NCBI RefSeq assembly: GCF_002865645.1
Contig: NW_020194638.1
Coordinates: 1,605,974 to 1,669,973 of the forward strand
Direction: 5' to 3'
Length of the DNA: 64,000 nucleotides
Origin: Hyaloscypha bicolor E
Taxonomy: Eukaryota; Ascomycota; Leotiomycetes; Helotiales; Hyaloscyphaceae
Below the pieces are notes generated by a model. That model did not search any database, was not told where the DNA came from, and saw only the letters and a list, made by a program, of their open reading frames with translations. This document shows, one piece after another, positions 34,048 through 45,986 of the stretch (position 1 is the first letter of the stretch; each line of letters begins with the position of its first letter). The position numbers and the translations under genes are program-made.

Positions 34048-35757
34048 TCAGGCGTAGTAGAACGCTTCTACGAGGTAGATGACCCCGAAAATTAGGAAAG
34101 CTATCGCACCCCCTAATGTTACTGTGTAGCGTTAGATTATGCTTCCGCGGTGAAGTGCGTGGATACTTACCAACTCTTAAGCTCACTTTTCCAGCAATTG
34201 CCCGCCCGCCAATGACTGCGACACCTGTACATACAGCATGGCCACTTACTGCTCCACCTGTGACCCACCAGTAGTCCTGTCCGGCAGCCATTGCGATTGT
34301 CGCAATTTGACTGCGATCCCCCCACTCTCCCAAAAAGGTCATCACAAATGTCTGCACCCAGGCGGGAGAGAGCAGTAGGGAGAGGAGATTGTTGAGACCG
34401 ATCATGATCCCTGTCAAATTCGATCGTCTGGGAGAGGGTGAGCGTTCAGGCGATGAAGATGGACTCCGAGGCGGGGATGGTAATCTTGAGCCAGACCTCG
34501 ACTTTCTTGTACTTGTTCGTCCAAGTCCCATCTCAAGGGCGTAAGGGGAGATTGACGACCTTCGTCGTCCTTGCTGGCGTGCCAGGTGCTCCTTCTCCTC
34601 TAACTCTTGCTCAACCTCCTGCATTTCCGCAGTTACTCCTTCGTCCGGACTCATTGCCAACCCCTCTCGTAGCATACGCGCGCCGAACACGAGAAACAGG
34701 GCCGCAGCCAGGAAATTGGTAAATCGTTTTGGGATTAATGTCGGGACTGCGTGGCCGAGAACTGCAGACAGGATCGTCATAGCAATCAATGCTGAGAAAG
34801 CGGCTGAGAAGACAAGAAGTCTATCGTGCTTCATAGCCATGAGGGCAGCGATTAAGAACGTTTTGTCGCCAATCTCGGAGAAGAGAATCATGGTGAGTGA
34901 AAGAATATATGAATGGAAAGGCTGAATGAGGCCCTCGGCACTTTCGTCCTCTGGTAAATTGTATTTGGGTGAAGATTTCGTGGTATCTGGCTTTGAAATG
35001 TCTAAGTGATCTTTGTTCGCAGAGTTCGGGAGAGGATGTGGAAGATTATTAGGCTTGTTTGGGAGATCGTTTGGTTTCTGTTGCGCAAGTTAGCCCAGTT
35101 CAATATATAGTGTTCTAGCAAGCCAACCTCGAGCCCGCCAATATCATCGTCGTCGTCGTCGGTGTCCTTCGCTTTGGTCTTTTCGCTCTTCAAGTTGGCC
35201 TGTTCGCTCACAGGCATCGGTGGTGCTTCTTTTGGCGAGTCGGGCTTCTTCTCTAGCTTCTCCCCGGTTTGGCCTTCCTTTGCTTTACGAGCTTTGTCCT
35301 TCTCGCTCACTCCTCCCTCGGTGCCGGTCGTGCCCTGTTTTGGCAACTCTCGATTTGGATCGTCCATAACCCCGTCATTGACTGGAGGTATCTTCCCTCC
35401 ATCCGGTGCTTTCAGGTCTGCATGTTCCTCCTTCCCCAACACTAGCTCTCCATCCTCAGAGGTTGTCTTGGGTTTGTCCTTGGATTTCTTGGAATCCTTC
35501 TCGGAGCCGACGAAAGGGCCAGCATGCGGTTTGCCATCCTTGCCATCTACTGGCGCATCCTTTGTCCCTATATCGTACTTTGACTTAGTATTCAGGTCAA
35601 CAATGGGCGATGAATTCGTTTCTATTTTTGTGTCTCGAGGTTGTGTAGCTTTGGAGAGAGTCGATTTGGTGCCGTCTTGGGCAGCAGCAACAAGCACTGT
35701 AGCCAGCGACGGTAAAAGAAGGAGGAGGAGCGGTGAGGGCCGCCTTCTGAACTTCAT
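34048..35757 (-). CDS. GDT1: Golgi Mn/Ca transporter Gdt1 (UPF0016 / TMEM165 family)
   Basis: Cation/proton exchanger that supplies manganese and calcium to the Golgi for glycosylation. Exons 35757-35128, 35077-34171 and 34112-34048 give 533 residues. A signal peptide (residues 1-26, SPLLLLLLPSLATVLVAAA) is followed by a lysine/aspartate-rich luminal region of about 230 residues that is longer than in yeast. Two UPF0016 repeats carry the signature E-x-G-D-[KR]: EIGDKTFLIAALMAMKHDR (about residue 278) and EWGDRSQIATIAMAAGQDY (about residue 460). Between them lies a cytosolic Ser/Arg/Pro linker (SPPRSPSSSPERSPSPRRS). The C-terminus LIFGVIYLVEAFYYA is the family end. Both metal-coordinating motifs are intact, so function is expected. 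Confidence 0.92.
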
Positions 35758-36455
35758 TGTCGTATATATTCAGTTCTGCCTCCTTGATCGACGAGTGCGA
35801 CGGTTTGGTGTGGCCAAATCTCACGAGGGAGACGAAGCAATGATGAGGGCACAGGACTCAATGACGTGGCTCCTTGAAACTGTACTCGAAACTCGATGCC
35901 CAGATCTCCGCAATTGAGAGCAAAGACTGTCAAGATTGTGCCAGAGGAGGATAGGAAGCGCTGGAATGGGACGGATTATTTTGCACGAGTTGAAATGTCG
36001 AAGGGGGTAAAGAGCTAGTCCGTCATTCAGGTTCGCTGGGGTAGGGATTCAGTTTCTAGGCCCTCATGCGTTGACAAGGGGGGCGCCGAAAAGGGGCCAG
36101 CTGCGGCCACGAATATTGGACAAGGACAAGGTGAAGGCGAACGAACCAATCTAAAAAGCAACATTGCCCATATCGGGAGAATTGTGATCGGTGAAATCCA
36201 GGTTTGCTGAGTAATTCCGGTTGTGCAAGAGCTTTCCAAATTCCATCCGTGGCTTCTAGATTTGGCGTGGACCGCTAAGGTACAGTACCCTCTGCCCCAC
36301 CGAACGCGGATCACGTGCTGCGGTGTTTGCTTCAGGCGAAATGTGGGGAAGTCGCATACGTAACAAAACATCGCTTCGGATCGCGTCAAAACAAGCAACC
36401 GCATGCAGACTTTGAGACGACAATCTATTGACGCCTATCTCTAAGCTCCTTCGAA
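35758..36455. promoter_or_regulatory. Divergent intergenic region, GDT1 / telomere-binding gene
   Basis: 698 bp between divergent starts. A minus-strand ORF at 36027-36404 has no recognisable features. A CACGTG E-box lies at 36312-36317, about 140 bp upstream of the right-hand start. Confidence 0.45.
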
Positions 36456-39285
36456 ATGGCACGAATATCAGCTCGCTCATCCGCGACTCGCGATCTGGCA
36501 TCGTCACCACCAAAACAATCCAATGATCGTCAATCGAGAAGCCCCGTCGGTCGCAGAACAAGATCAACCCGGAGCCGGAGTGCAGACCTAGGTGAAAGCG
36601 ATATACCAACGAGTGCAAGACGGGGAGGCAAAAGAGGTGCCAGACAAGTCAGCGTGGAAAGCATTGAGAGCAATACAAGTGCGGCGTCAAGCCGGGGTGG
36701 CCGCACGAGGAAGGTGACTCGCGCAGCTGCTGGAGCTCGAGGTCTAAGCTCTGCCTCTTGAATCCTCCCTTGCAATTGGCTAACCTCTAATTTAGACTTG
36801 TCCATGGTCGCTGAAGATCGAGAAGAGAATGAGGACAATGAAGACGAAGACGAAGATGATGATGAAGCACACCAAGGCACCAGGCGAGCCCAACGTTCCC
36901 ACTCTCCTGGTGGCATGTCTCAAATATCAGGAACCACGGCTATCTCTTCATTTTCTGCTAGGACATCACATTCTCAGGGCGAGATTGTGGCTCTTGATCC
37001 AATGGTAGCGGAAATGCTTCCAGATTTGTGGAACGATTCCTATAGGATCATGAATCTACTTGCACCAGCGGACGCCTCCGAAGAGCAAGTGGAATCAATT
37101 GTAAGAGAATTGAAGGTTTCGGGTTCAAGGCTGGCAAAGCTTTTGAGGCAAAATGAGAAAAGATTTGCGGTCACCCGGGAACATTACGGAAACGAGCCTT
37201 ATATCAAGACGGCCTTGATTTTCCAAAGATTGCTTGGTAGTCCGGACCCCGCAGAAACCAGCTCTCGACCAGATGCGATCATTCAGGTCGCAAATCTTGC
37301 CACGCTAGTGAAAGACTTTTTGGTTATGGAAAAGGAAAGTCAAAGTTCGCAGAGCATCCTCGGGGGACTTGATAGCTATTTCCCGCAGGTGTTCATTACC
37401 AAATTCGAAAACAATATACAGTCTGGGAACAGTACTTTACTGGATGAGAGCTTTGAATTAGCCCTGGATATTCGCACGCAGTTAACAATCGTTGCACTTG
37501 GATTTCAAAAGGAGCAGGAATCATGGGATCCAGACCAAATATTGCTCGCGACTTTCTATGATCCCCCTCAACATCGAAGCCCCCCCCTATCCGACTTTGA
37601 GGATACCATCAGAAATGGGCAGCCAAAGGATCTCATGGGTGCTAGCTTAGAACTGACTGACGATCAAACGGTTGAAGTCCTTCAACGAGTAAGAGATATT
37701 CGTTCTGCTTTTCGTCAAAGCAATGATGCAATTGAGCTAGGCGATCTAGTTGATTTTGATCAACTCGGAGAAAATTTCTCCTGGGTCAAATTCCTCACGG
37801 ATCTCGTACATTGGAGTCGAATGCGGTTGGATGAGATTTCCGAAGGCATCAAGCAACAAGGTGGCGTGACAATTATCACGCAAGCTTTTATAGAAGCCAT
37901 CAAAAATAACGACAGTCAAGTCGACATCAACTTCGATCCACCACCACCATCATCGGTCGTAGCACCTCGCCGGCTTCAACCTGCTGCGGAAATTATGCCA
38001 GGCGCTTCGGGACAAAGGTATGAATTCGATCTTAAGATTTTATAATCATCCGTCCTTACTTTACTCTGGGATGTTGGGGCATCGCAAGGCTCCAAGCACC
38101 GAAGTCAAGTATCTTCTTGTCTAACTTTGCTAACTCACACAGTCTTTACAACGGTGACCGAGGCATGGTCAGGTTGCTCGAGAAGTTTAAACGCACAAGT
38201 TCTTCAAACGACGGTCCTGCCCCAATCCAGCAGAAGGCCACTGTTGCCTCATCATCTGCTCCTCAACCAAAATCTAAAGAACAAGGAGCCTCTCGAGCCA
38301 AGGCATCAAAAACTGCTCAAGAAGTATCTCCGGATGACCTTGACAACAATGACGTGGATGGTGGATTTGAAGAACAACCTCGTTCTACCGAAGAATATGC
38401 CCAAATTTGGGTTGGCTATAGCAATGAAAGAAACAAGGAGAACCGCCCTGCGCCGAAACGTCGCCTGGTCGATCGCCAACCCGGTGCTCGACAAATGCAA
38501 TGGGAAGATAGTCAGGACAATACGCCGGGTCCGTCGACCAACAAAAGGAAATACCAAGAATCTGTTGGAGAAGAAAATGAAGACGAACGACGAGAAGAGG
38601 AAGAGGAAGAGGAAGAGGAAGAGGAACCAAGTGAAGACGAAGGGTTTCAAGAGGACCACAGAGTCCCCGATCCTGCTAGACGAGCAGCAGCGCCGATAGC
38701 TCGGCGGCAACCCCCGGTGCAAGATGCACCATCACCTCCAGAACGACGAGAAATTGAACGCCCTGGGAATAACACAGACCGTGAAGTTGTCCGCAAACGA
38801 CAGCAACGAGCAGAATCGGCGGCGAGGGCTAATACGAGACGTGAAGTTGTCAATGAAGAAGATAATGATGAAGATGACGAGGCTTACCCTCCACCAACGT
38901 TCCCCCAGGCTTCTCTTGTTGCCAAGCTGAACGTCGCTCATTCTCGGTCGAGGATGGAAAGAGAGCCCCAAAGGCGAGTACCGTGGTCAGAAGCAGATTC
39001 CCAACGCTTGATTGACGGGATAGAACAATTTGGTTGCAGCTGGAGTCTGATCGCCAAGAACATTGACTTCGACCATCCTCGAGATCAGGTCGCGTTGAAG
39101 GACAAAGCCCGGAACATGAAGGTCACCTTCTTAAAGTGAGTGCGATCCTGCAGACCATGGACTGAACGCACGGCTAACTTAAAGCTAGAGCGGGTATTGT
39201 CCTTCCTCTAAATCTTGAGAATGTGCCACTAGGGAAGAAGGAAATTGACGTTGTCAGAAGAGTCTTCCCTAACTATGAGCCATGA
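36456..39285 (+). CDS. Telobox-Myb telomere-binding protein (TRF/Taz1-like)
   Basis: Exons 36456-36741, 36796-38017, 38143-39135 and 39189-39285 give 865 residues. The N-terminus is basic and Ser/Arg-rich, followed by an acidic block (about residues 108-120). A helical domain of about 300 residues (about 165-480) with MVAEMLPDLWNDSYRIMNLL and HYGNEPYIKTALIFQRLLG occupies the place of the TRFH dimerisation domain. A disordered Glu-rich linker follows (nine consecutive acidic codons near 38595). The C-terminal Myb domain (about residues 780-832) reads RVPWSEADSQRLIDGIEQFG, then SWSLIAKNIDF, and the telobox-like helix VALKDKARNMKVTFLK, comparable with the VDLKDKWRNL telobox of TRF1/TRF2/Taz1. 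This order (TRFH-like, linker, C-terminal Myb) is that of shelterin double-strand telomere binders. The last exon adds LPLNLENVPLGKKEID. Confidence 0.82.
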
Positions 39286-40119
39286 ACATAGTTTTTGCAG
39301 GGCGTTGGGGCTGGCTTTTTGAACGGATTTGATACCCATCTTGCGACCCAGGGGAGTTGAAGGCAATCGGTTGTTTTAGGTCGAATTGTATATATATCAA
39401 CAGGGCGAATCGCATTTAACACTTTCATATAGTTATTCCACCAGGTCGTGGGAAACAATAGATCCTTTTTCTGGTTTTCCCATCCCAGATCTCTCATTTC
39501 AAGGTTACCCTGCGATTCCAGCCAATCGGCAACCATCCCCACCTCTGAAGCCTGCTGCAGGGACGCGCTAAATGCGTGAAAGCTTGTCTTCGTCATCAAC
39601 TCGCTTTCTCGGGCATGCTGAAGCCCCATTTACTACCATCGGTACATCGCTCCCTTGCGACACGTTCGCCACGAACAGTATGGGTGGTCTAACTGAGTCC
39701 AGCACTACCAACGTGGACTCCGAATTGCATGCACGAACCGGCTCTGCATGATCTGCCTTTAGCTCCCGTGCTCCCCCGAGTCATTCTCATACCTCTTCCC
39801 GAGCCTCTCCAAATACCGAACAAATCCATGAGCTTCCAGGTTTGGTAGACTAGACGTTCGGACCCGACATTACCAAGAGGTTCACGCCGCATGCCAGGCA
39901 GACAACGCGTCTTGGCACGTACGAATGGGGAAACCGGAGACGTCAGTCACTTGGGGGAAGATGATGAGCGGAGCGGAGAAAGGGGAGCTTCTCCATGTCC
40001 GAGTAGAGGACGTCAAGATTCCAAGATGGAAGGCTACGGGCTCGAGGACATATTACTGCAAGGTGCTTCCTCAATTTTCCGCAATCTCATGAACATACAC
40101 TGATTTGACTCCCAAGATC
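39286..40119. other. Intergenic
   Basis: 834 bp. ORFs at 39273-39629 (minus, overlapping the previous stop) and 39891-40103 (plus) were examined; neither shows a domain or splice structure that I can support. It includes the 3' UTR of the telomere-binding gene and the promoter of the Vps62-like gene. Confidence 0.4.
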
Positions 40120-41188
40120 ATGGTGGCCCTCCTTCTCTTGATACTAGTATTGCAACATGCACTATCTGTTTTCGCACGAACACCACGAATCGCTCGCCAG
40201 GTAGCTGGAGTGCCCCAATATGTTCTGGATTATGGTACGCAATGACCACTCACTTCGTTCCGAGCGAGAGCCTTAATCCTCTACAGCACCCTTGGTTTGG
40301 CTCGACATCGGGGAAGAGTATTTCCCTTCCGACATGTATGCGCAAGTCACCAACACCCACCCGGAGATCAACTTGACCAGTATCGCCGATCCTCCTGCAC
40401 CTCTCACGCTTCATAACCTCCATGTTCTCAACGATTATGGAAATGACGGCATGAATGTCTACCTCACGTCGAACATGGATGTCACTGAAGGTCCCAAATG
40501 GTTGGATGGTGTTGTGCCGGACTCCAGGGGAAAGACAAAAAGGGCCATCAGCTGCGCTATCATTGTTAACGACCACGGCTCTGGAAACCTTGACACCTTT
40601 TATATGTATTTCTATGCTTATAATCTCGGAAATACCGTACTCGGCCGTGAACTCGGAGACCACATCGGGGACTGGGAACATAACATGATCCGCTTCGAAG
40701 ACGGCGTACCACAGGCCATCTGGTATAGTCAGCACGCAAATGGCCAGGCGTTTACGTACAAAGCCGTGGAAAAGGAAGGCTTGCGACCCATCACCTACTC
40801 CGCCGTCGGTAGCCATGCAAACTATGCCATAGTTGGGGCACATGACCACGCGATCCCCGACCTGAACCTCCCTGTCGGTTTCTTGCTTGACTTTACTAGT
40901 CAAGGAACGCTCTGGGACCCTACTCTCAGCACTTATTTCTACAATTACCAGGCGGAAACGGGCTCTTTCGAGTCCGTCAATGGAAGCCCATTAGGAGCCA
41001 TGCATTTCAAGGGCAAGTGGGGAGATCAACAGTACCCCGATTCGGACCCCAAACAACCGCCTCCTTTCTTTGGATTCAGAAAATTTGTTGGCGGCCCATC
41101 GGGCCCCTGGGATAAGCAGTTGAACAGGACGAATGTCTGTCCCGAGACGGGAATCCCGTGTATCGTTAGGGACATCTTGGGACCTTGA
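40120..41188 (+). CDS. Vps62-family secreted or vacuolar protein (DUF946)
   Basis: Exons 40120-40234 and 40287-41188 give 338 residues. It starts with a signal peptide (MVALLLLILVLQHALSVFA). The rest matches the fungal VPS62/TDA6 family: APLVWLDIGEEYFPSDMYAQ, MNVYLTSNMDVTEGPKWLDG, NTVLGRELGDHIGDWEHNMI, PQAIWYSQHANGQAFTYKA and TYSAVGSHANYAIVGAHDHA, ending CPETGIPCIVRDILGP. The HIGDWEH and GSHANY blocks are the family's most conserved positions. In yeast VPS62 is linked to cytoplasm-to-vacuole protein transport, but the biochemical activity of the family is not established. The signal peptide suggests entry to the secretory pathway. Confidence 0.88.
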
Positions 41189-41771
41189 AGGATCGCATGA
41201 GCGCGTTCCATATATACATAGATTGGATACATACGAGACATGGTTCAAGGAGTTTTGGCTTTAGGTGTAAGAACGGATTCGTTTGATCATCAGGGGTTCT
41301 GGACTGGCTGGGGGGACGGTTGGCATGGGCTACGGAACCTGTATTTATGGGTTAGGACGGTTCGATAGATTGGTATTGATGAGAATCGACACACGGTCTC
41401 TTGCATAGTCTTCGCCTTCGTTGTACTCGTACTGTTTTGAGACTTCACACTGACCCGCAAATGAACGTTCATGGGAGGCAGGTACCCCGTCACGGGGCGT
41501 TGATTCATGCTCGATTCTTCCACACTTGTGCTCTCATATGAAGATGGCGATCTCAAGACTCTGACAATTCAAAAGCGTTCTCCTCTACGAGACAATATGG
41601 TATCCTCACGACTATGCTTACAACCGCAACTCGAGATAGCGGCGAGACAACTGACGATAAAAAAAATGTAAACGAGTGGTATGCGCCTTCGCTGTGCACC
41701 GATCCGATCCGCCCTCCCAAACCCTCCCTATACACCCAAGCAGAAAGCTCTCCGGTAACAGTAAAAAAAGT
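41189..41771. other. Intergenic between convergent genes
   Basis: 583 bp holding the 3' UTRs of the Vps62-like and RING genes. Short minus-strand ORFs here lie downstream of the RING stop and were not supported. Confidence 0.4.
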
Positions 41772-44510
41772 CTATCGGTCTCGATCTTCTTGAGGTGGCC
41801 TTGGACTTCGTGATGTTGATCCAAGACTGCTGGCCAGTAGACCTCTCCAACTTCCTGTTCGGTCCGTTCTTTGTGGACGGTTGGGTGTTGGAGAAACAAT
41901 GCCTTGTTCTACATCCTCCTCATCAAGAGTGCCATCGATAGGGAGTGCAGAGGTTGAAGAGTTATTTACTGTCTCAGCTGCTTGGGCCTGGATATCGTCG
42001 TCACTGTCATCATGATACGGTTCGTAGCGAGGACTCGATGGGGAGCCCCGGGCAAGAGAACGAACGACGTCGCCTTTGCATATGGGGCAAGTCCTCCGTC
42101 GAGTGGTTAGCCACGGTGTACTGCAAGTTTGTTAGTAAGGTACCAAAGCAACAGGCTGAGATCCAACTTACATGCAATCAACATGGAACTCGTGACCACA
42201 AGGCAGACTCATCACCCGACTGACCCCATCGACATACTCTTCAAGACAAACGACGCACTCCACTTGTTTGTTCATGTGCTTTCTCCACTCACTCGATTCG
42301 CTCGCATTCTTCTCGTGCTCTGGAGGTCGAGGTGTTTGTGATGGTATTTGCAGGGGGTGTGAATTGACGCGAATTAAATCTCCAGGCTCTGGTATTCCCG
42401 TCGTCGTTCTGGATCGTGGTCGTGGTCTCATAGGAGATGAGCTTTGAAGGAGCGGGGTTGTGACAGATGAGCTTGTCGGGCTTGGTAATCTAGGAGATTG
42501 GTTTCCAGGTGACTGAATGGTCTGGTAAGTCCTCACTGGGAGTCTTTCGACGACAGACTTCGGTGCTCTCCATCGGCGTCTTCGGATACGAGATCGAATC
42601 AGGAGCAGAGCATAGACTATCGTTAGAGTGACCAAAGGGCTCACTACTAACACCAATAGTGTGTCGAGGAAAGGGCTTGCACCACTCGTAGGTGTTAGAG
42701 TAACCCACAATCCCTCATACTCATCATCGCCATCCCCCTCATTATCATCAAGAGAGACGTTGTCTTCGGCCTCACTCGAGGTGCTTGTCACAAATTCCAC
42801 GTCTTCCTCATCATCGCCGAAAATGGTTGTAAGAAGTCCTTTCGATTTGGTTCCAGATGTAGTCACACCTTTCAAGTCGTCCTTTTTTGAAGACTTGTCA
42901 TCTGGTGGCGAACTCTTTGTGTTGTACTCCCCACTTCCTGGGGTAATGCTACCGCCACGAAGAGGAGGCACGTGCTCGGGAACTTCTTGGAGAGCTCCTC
43001 CAGCAGTCTTCTTCCCCGGCGAAGTCGGCCGAGGAGAAGAATTCTTGGTACCATCTGATTTCCCATCTGCCTTTATTGCGGATCCTTTGGCATTCGTGTC
43101 GGCATCTTTGCTCCCTGAAGATCCTACAAGATCAGGATCTCTCCAATCTTGAACACCAATTACAAAATCATCCCCATTGGCTGGTTTAGACTTGCCCTTT
43201 TGCGACGTCTTCTTGCTGGAATCTGCTTTCTTGTTTGGCTTCGTCGATATCTTCTCAGACCCAGGTCCATGCTCATCCTTCCAATCATCAACTAGAACCC
43301 AATCTAATTGCCCGCTACTCGGTGGTCGGCTGCTCTCTGACTTTGAACCCCCTCTGTTCGGACCAAAAAAAAGAGACTTAAACCACCCTGGTCTTTCTGT
43401 GGTGATCCCTGACGGTTTCTCTTCTGTTCTAGTTGATGTCTTCTTCCGCGCCTTAGACGTGGCTGTTGCTTTGGTGGCTGGGGCTGTGACTGTAAAGGTA
43501 GGCTGAGAATCATGCTTCTTCTTTGCCTTCTTTGGCTTGTCTGTATGTTGGACCTTCAAAGCTGGCTTTCCATTTTCATCAATGATGTCTTCGATAAAGC
43601 TTCCTGGGCCGATCAGAGAAGATAAAAGATGTGCTGTAGTCCACGATGTGAAAACAGCTGGTATCGTCACATTCGATGTGTCTCCTCGGGCGTACATCTG
43701 CACCAATCCTTCACCCTTTATGTTGTCGCCGACAATGAGAGCAATTGCCCCCCGGCGCTGTGCCCACTTGACTTTTTCCAGAAAGCCACAGCCACCGCGA
43801 CTCAAAAGCACGACTTTCCCGGAAATCTCTGCCCCTTCTTGTATTGACTGAATGTCCGCGTGGTCCGCTCTCGAATCCGTAGGTTTGTCTGTCGACTTCG
43901 ATACGGTTGAGTCGGGCAAGGGATGGTGAAGGTAGTCATCAGTACCATCGTCCGCAGAAGGCTTTGAATTGTCTTCTATCGCTCCCTTCTCCGGCACTGC
44001 AGCCCGGTCATCGAAGGGGCCATCTTCACCCCTTTTGTGTAATTTCGACCTTGCTGTAATCGTCGCAGACTTACCATCCCCGGATTTTCCTCCTTCAGAT
44101 ATCGCAGCGCCAGATTTTGCATCGCTCTCCACCCACCCTGGCACATCACTGCAGCCTAACTCGCCCTCGGCCCCTGCGGCGACTGCACCTTGTCGAAGGC
44201 TATCATCTCCAAATCCACTCCCTATCCACACTTGTCCCTTAAGTCCAGCTGTTGGCAAATACGGCCCAAATGCAGCCGGCCGAGCTAGAAAAGCGGTAGT
44301 GTTATCGTGTGTCAAGGTGATGACGGCATTCGGTGGGAAGAGAGAGAAGGGCGCTCGAAAGGCGAAGAGTGCTTGTAGGCCCGTCTTCGGTGCCGCTGGC
44401 GCTGTTGTCGTAATGGTGTGAGGGGGGTGCGAGGATCGTAGGGACAGGAATGTCAAGAATACCGTGGTCAGGAAGAAGGCCACGGCTATGATGATTCTTG
44501 GGGGGCGCAT
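41772..44510 (-). CDS. PA-TM-RING E3 ubiquitin ligase
   Basis: Exons 44510-42172 and 42120-41772 give 895 residues. Residues 1-25 form a signal anchor (IIIAVAFFLTTVFLTFLSL). A protease-associated (PA) domain follows, split by an acidic insert, with GKVVLLSRGGCGFLEKVKWA and RGAIALIVGDNIKGEG. A long lysine/serine-rich linker (about residues 330-600) leads to a transmembrane helix (about 625-650, TLLVLVVSPLVTLTIVYALL). The RING-H2 domain spans the intron: CVVCLEEYVDGVSRVMSLPC, GHEFHVDCI, then PWLTTRRRTCPICKGD. All eight zinc ligands are present (C-x2-C, C-x-H, H-x2-C, C-x2-C). The architecture is that of endosomal or vacuolar membrane ligases such as yeast Tul1-like and plant RMR proteins. The single 51 nt intron sits inside the RING. 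Confidence 0.9.
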
Positions 44511-45986
44511 GTTGTAAGGAGAGATGGAAATGCCGCAGCAGGCCCCTAATCAGCTCTGCGGCTGCAAAACGCAAAGATGGCGCGCATCCGATGTTCGGGG
44601 CAGGAGTGCTCTGTACAAGTAGTGTTGGGACACGAGCGGACGCAATCGTGGAATTGTGTGAACAGGAGGGCCGTCGTCTGAGGTAGAAGTCATGAACGGG
44701 GAGGTAGGGGTTGTCTGTGGCTCGAGCGGACTGGGGGTGTGGCTTGGGAACAAGTCATCAAGTCATGGATAAGAGCAAGCAGTTTTGAATAACCAACACG
44801 TCAGGATATTCTGGCAAAAAAGCAAGTGCAGGCCCAACAACCAGTTTTCCTCTGCTGAAAGATTAAATGTCAGAAATCTCCAGACGTACCTCACTTCCAT
44901 TGTCCAGTTTCGTCCCAGCTGGAGCCAAAGGAGCCTGGAAAGCTTGTTTCTGGATCACGTGAGACCGCGTCTTCCTTGTGATGAAGAGCTGATAGTTGGG
45001 TTGAACCATTCTGACATGTGTATCGGAGAGCCATTGTGGCTGTTTTGTCAAGGGATTGCTTTTCTATTTCGGTTGGAATTCATTGGTATCACGAGGCTGC
45101 GGTTTGCGGGTCTCACTACCTCGCGTCGCTACAGATGTCCAAGGTTCCAGAACATGTCAGTTCACTCAGCACGGCATGAACATCGCCAGATAAATTAGCA
45201 GCAGATCTTGTCCTGCCAAATTACACGTGCGCTGCGGCCTCGACTCGAGAACTGGCGTCTCGGATTTTCAGGCGGCTACTATGTGGCCGAGAGCTTTCAA
45301 GTGAAGTGAAGAGTGACAAACTCCTATCGATTTACTCTCCGACGTCAATAGTCTGGACGCTCTGGCGAGTGGCGGGTCTTTGAGCATGATAACATGTGCA
45401 TGCCTACCTCTTCCGCCACCGATGTGATGACCTCTTTTCGAAGTTTGGCAGTCTTCAGTCGTCAAGTCTCTCCTCTCCCGTGCGGATCGCCAGATCTGAG
45501 CAGGGACTTTATTCCTCTTGCCAATGAAACACAACAGCCCCGGGAATCACCCTATGCTAAAAAAAGCTTCAATCCCTAAGTAGGAGTTTTGGTGCGCTGC
45601 AGGAAATCTAATCTTCGATTGGGCTGCAGCCGGGTAAGGAGCTACCACCCGCCATGACCTAAATAGAGGCGAATGTGAATCGCGAAGCAGTCGAGGGCGA
45701 GATTTGCTCAAACCTGCCTCTCTTCAAGCACCAGCTACTACTTCAAGGAGTTACTGCTGCCACAACCCGTCATGACTTTCCCCTAGTGTTCCATCTTTGT
45801 CTCTTCTGAGCCTTCGTATTACTACATATTCAGGGACACGGCGATGACATTGTTGCTCCTCCTTCTCCTACCAAAGTTAAGTCATCGATGCCTATAATAC
45901 TCCCTGTTATTGGCTCCTCTCTATCCTCTCACTTGATTGCTTTTTCTTCTCGCCAACAGCTCAGGTGAGCCCCTTTCAACCTACAA
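44511..45986. other. Long intergenic region
   Basis: About 1.48 kb between the RING gene start and the aquaporin remnant. No ORF here has recognisable features or splice structure. A CACGTG core is at 44956-44961. Confidence 0.4.

Noticed and set aside
35162..35917. 251-codon plus-strand ORF
   Set aside because: It is antisense to the first exon of GDT1, which has a signal peptide and family context; the Ser/Phe-rich translation is the usual shadow of a Lys/Asp-rich gene.
42628..43152. 174-codon plus-strand ORF
   Set aside because: Shadow of the linker of the PA-TM-RING gene on the opposite strand, with no independent features.
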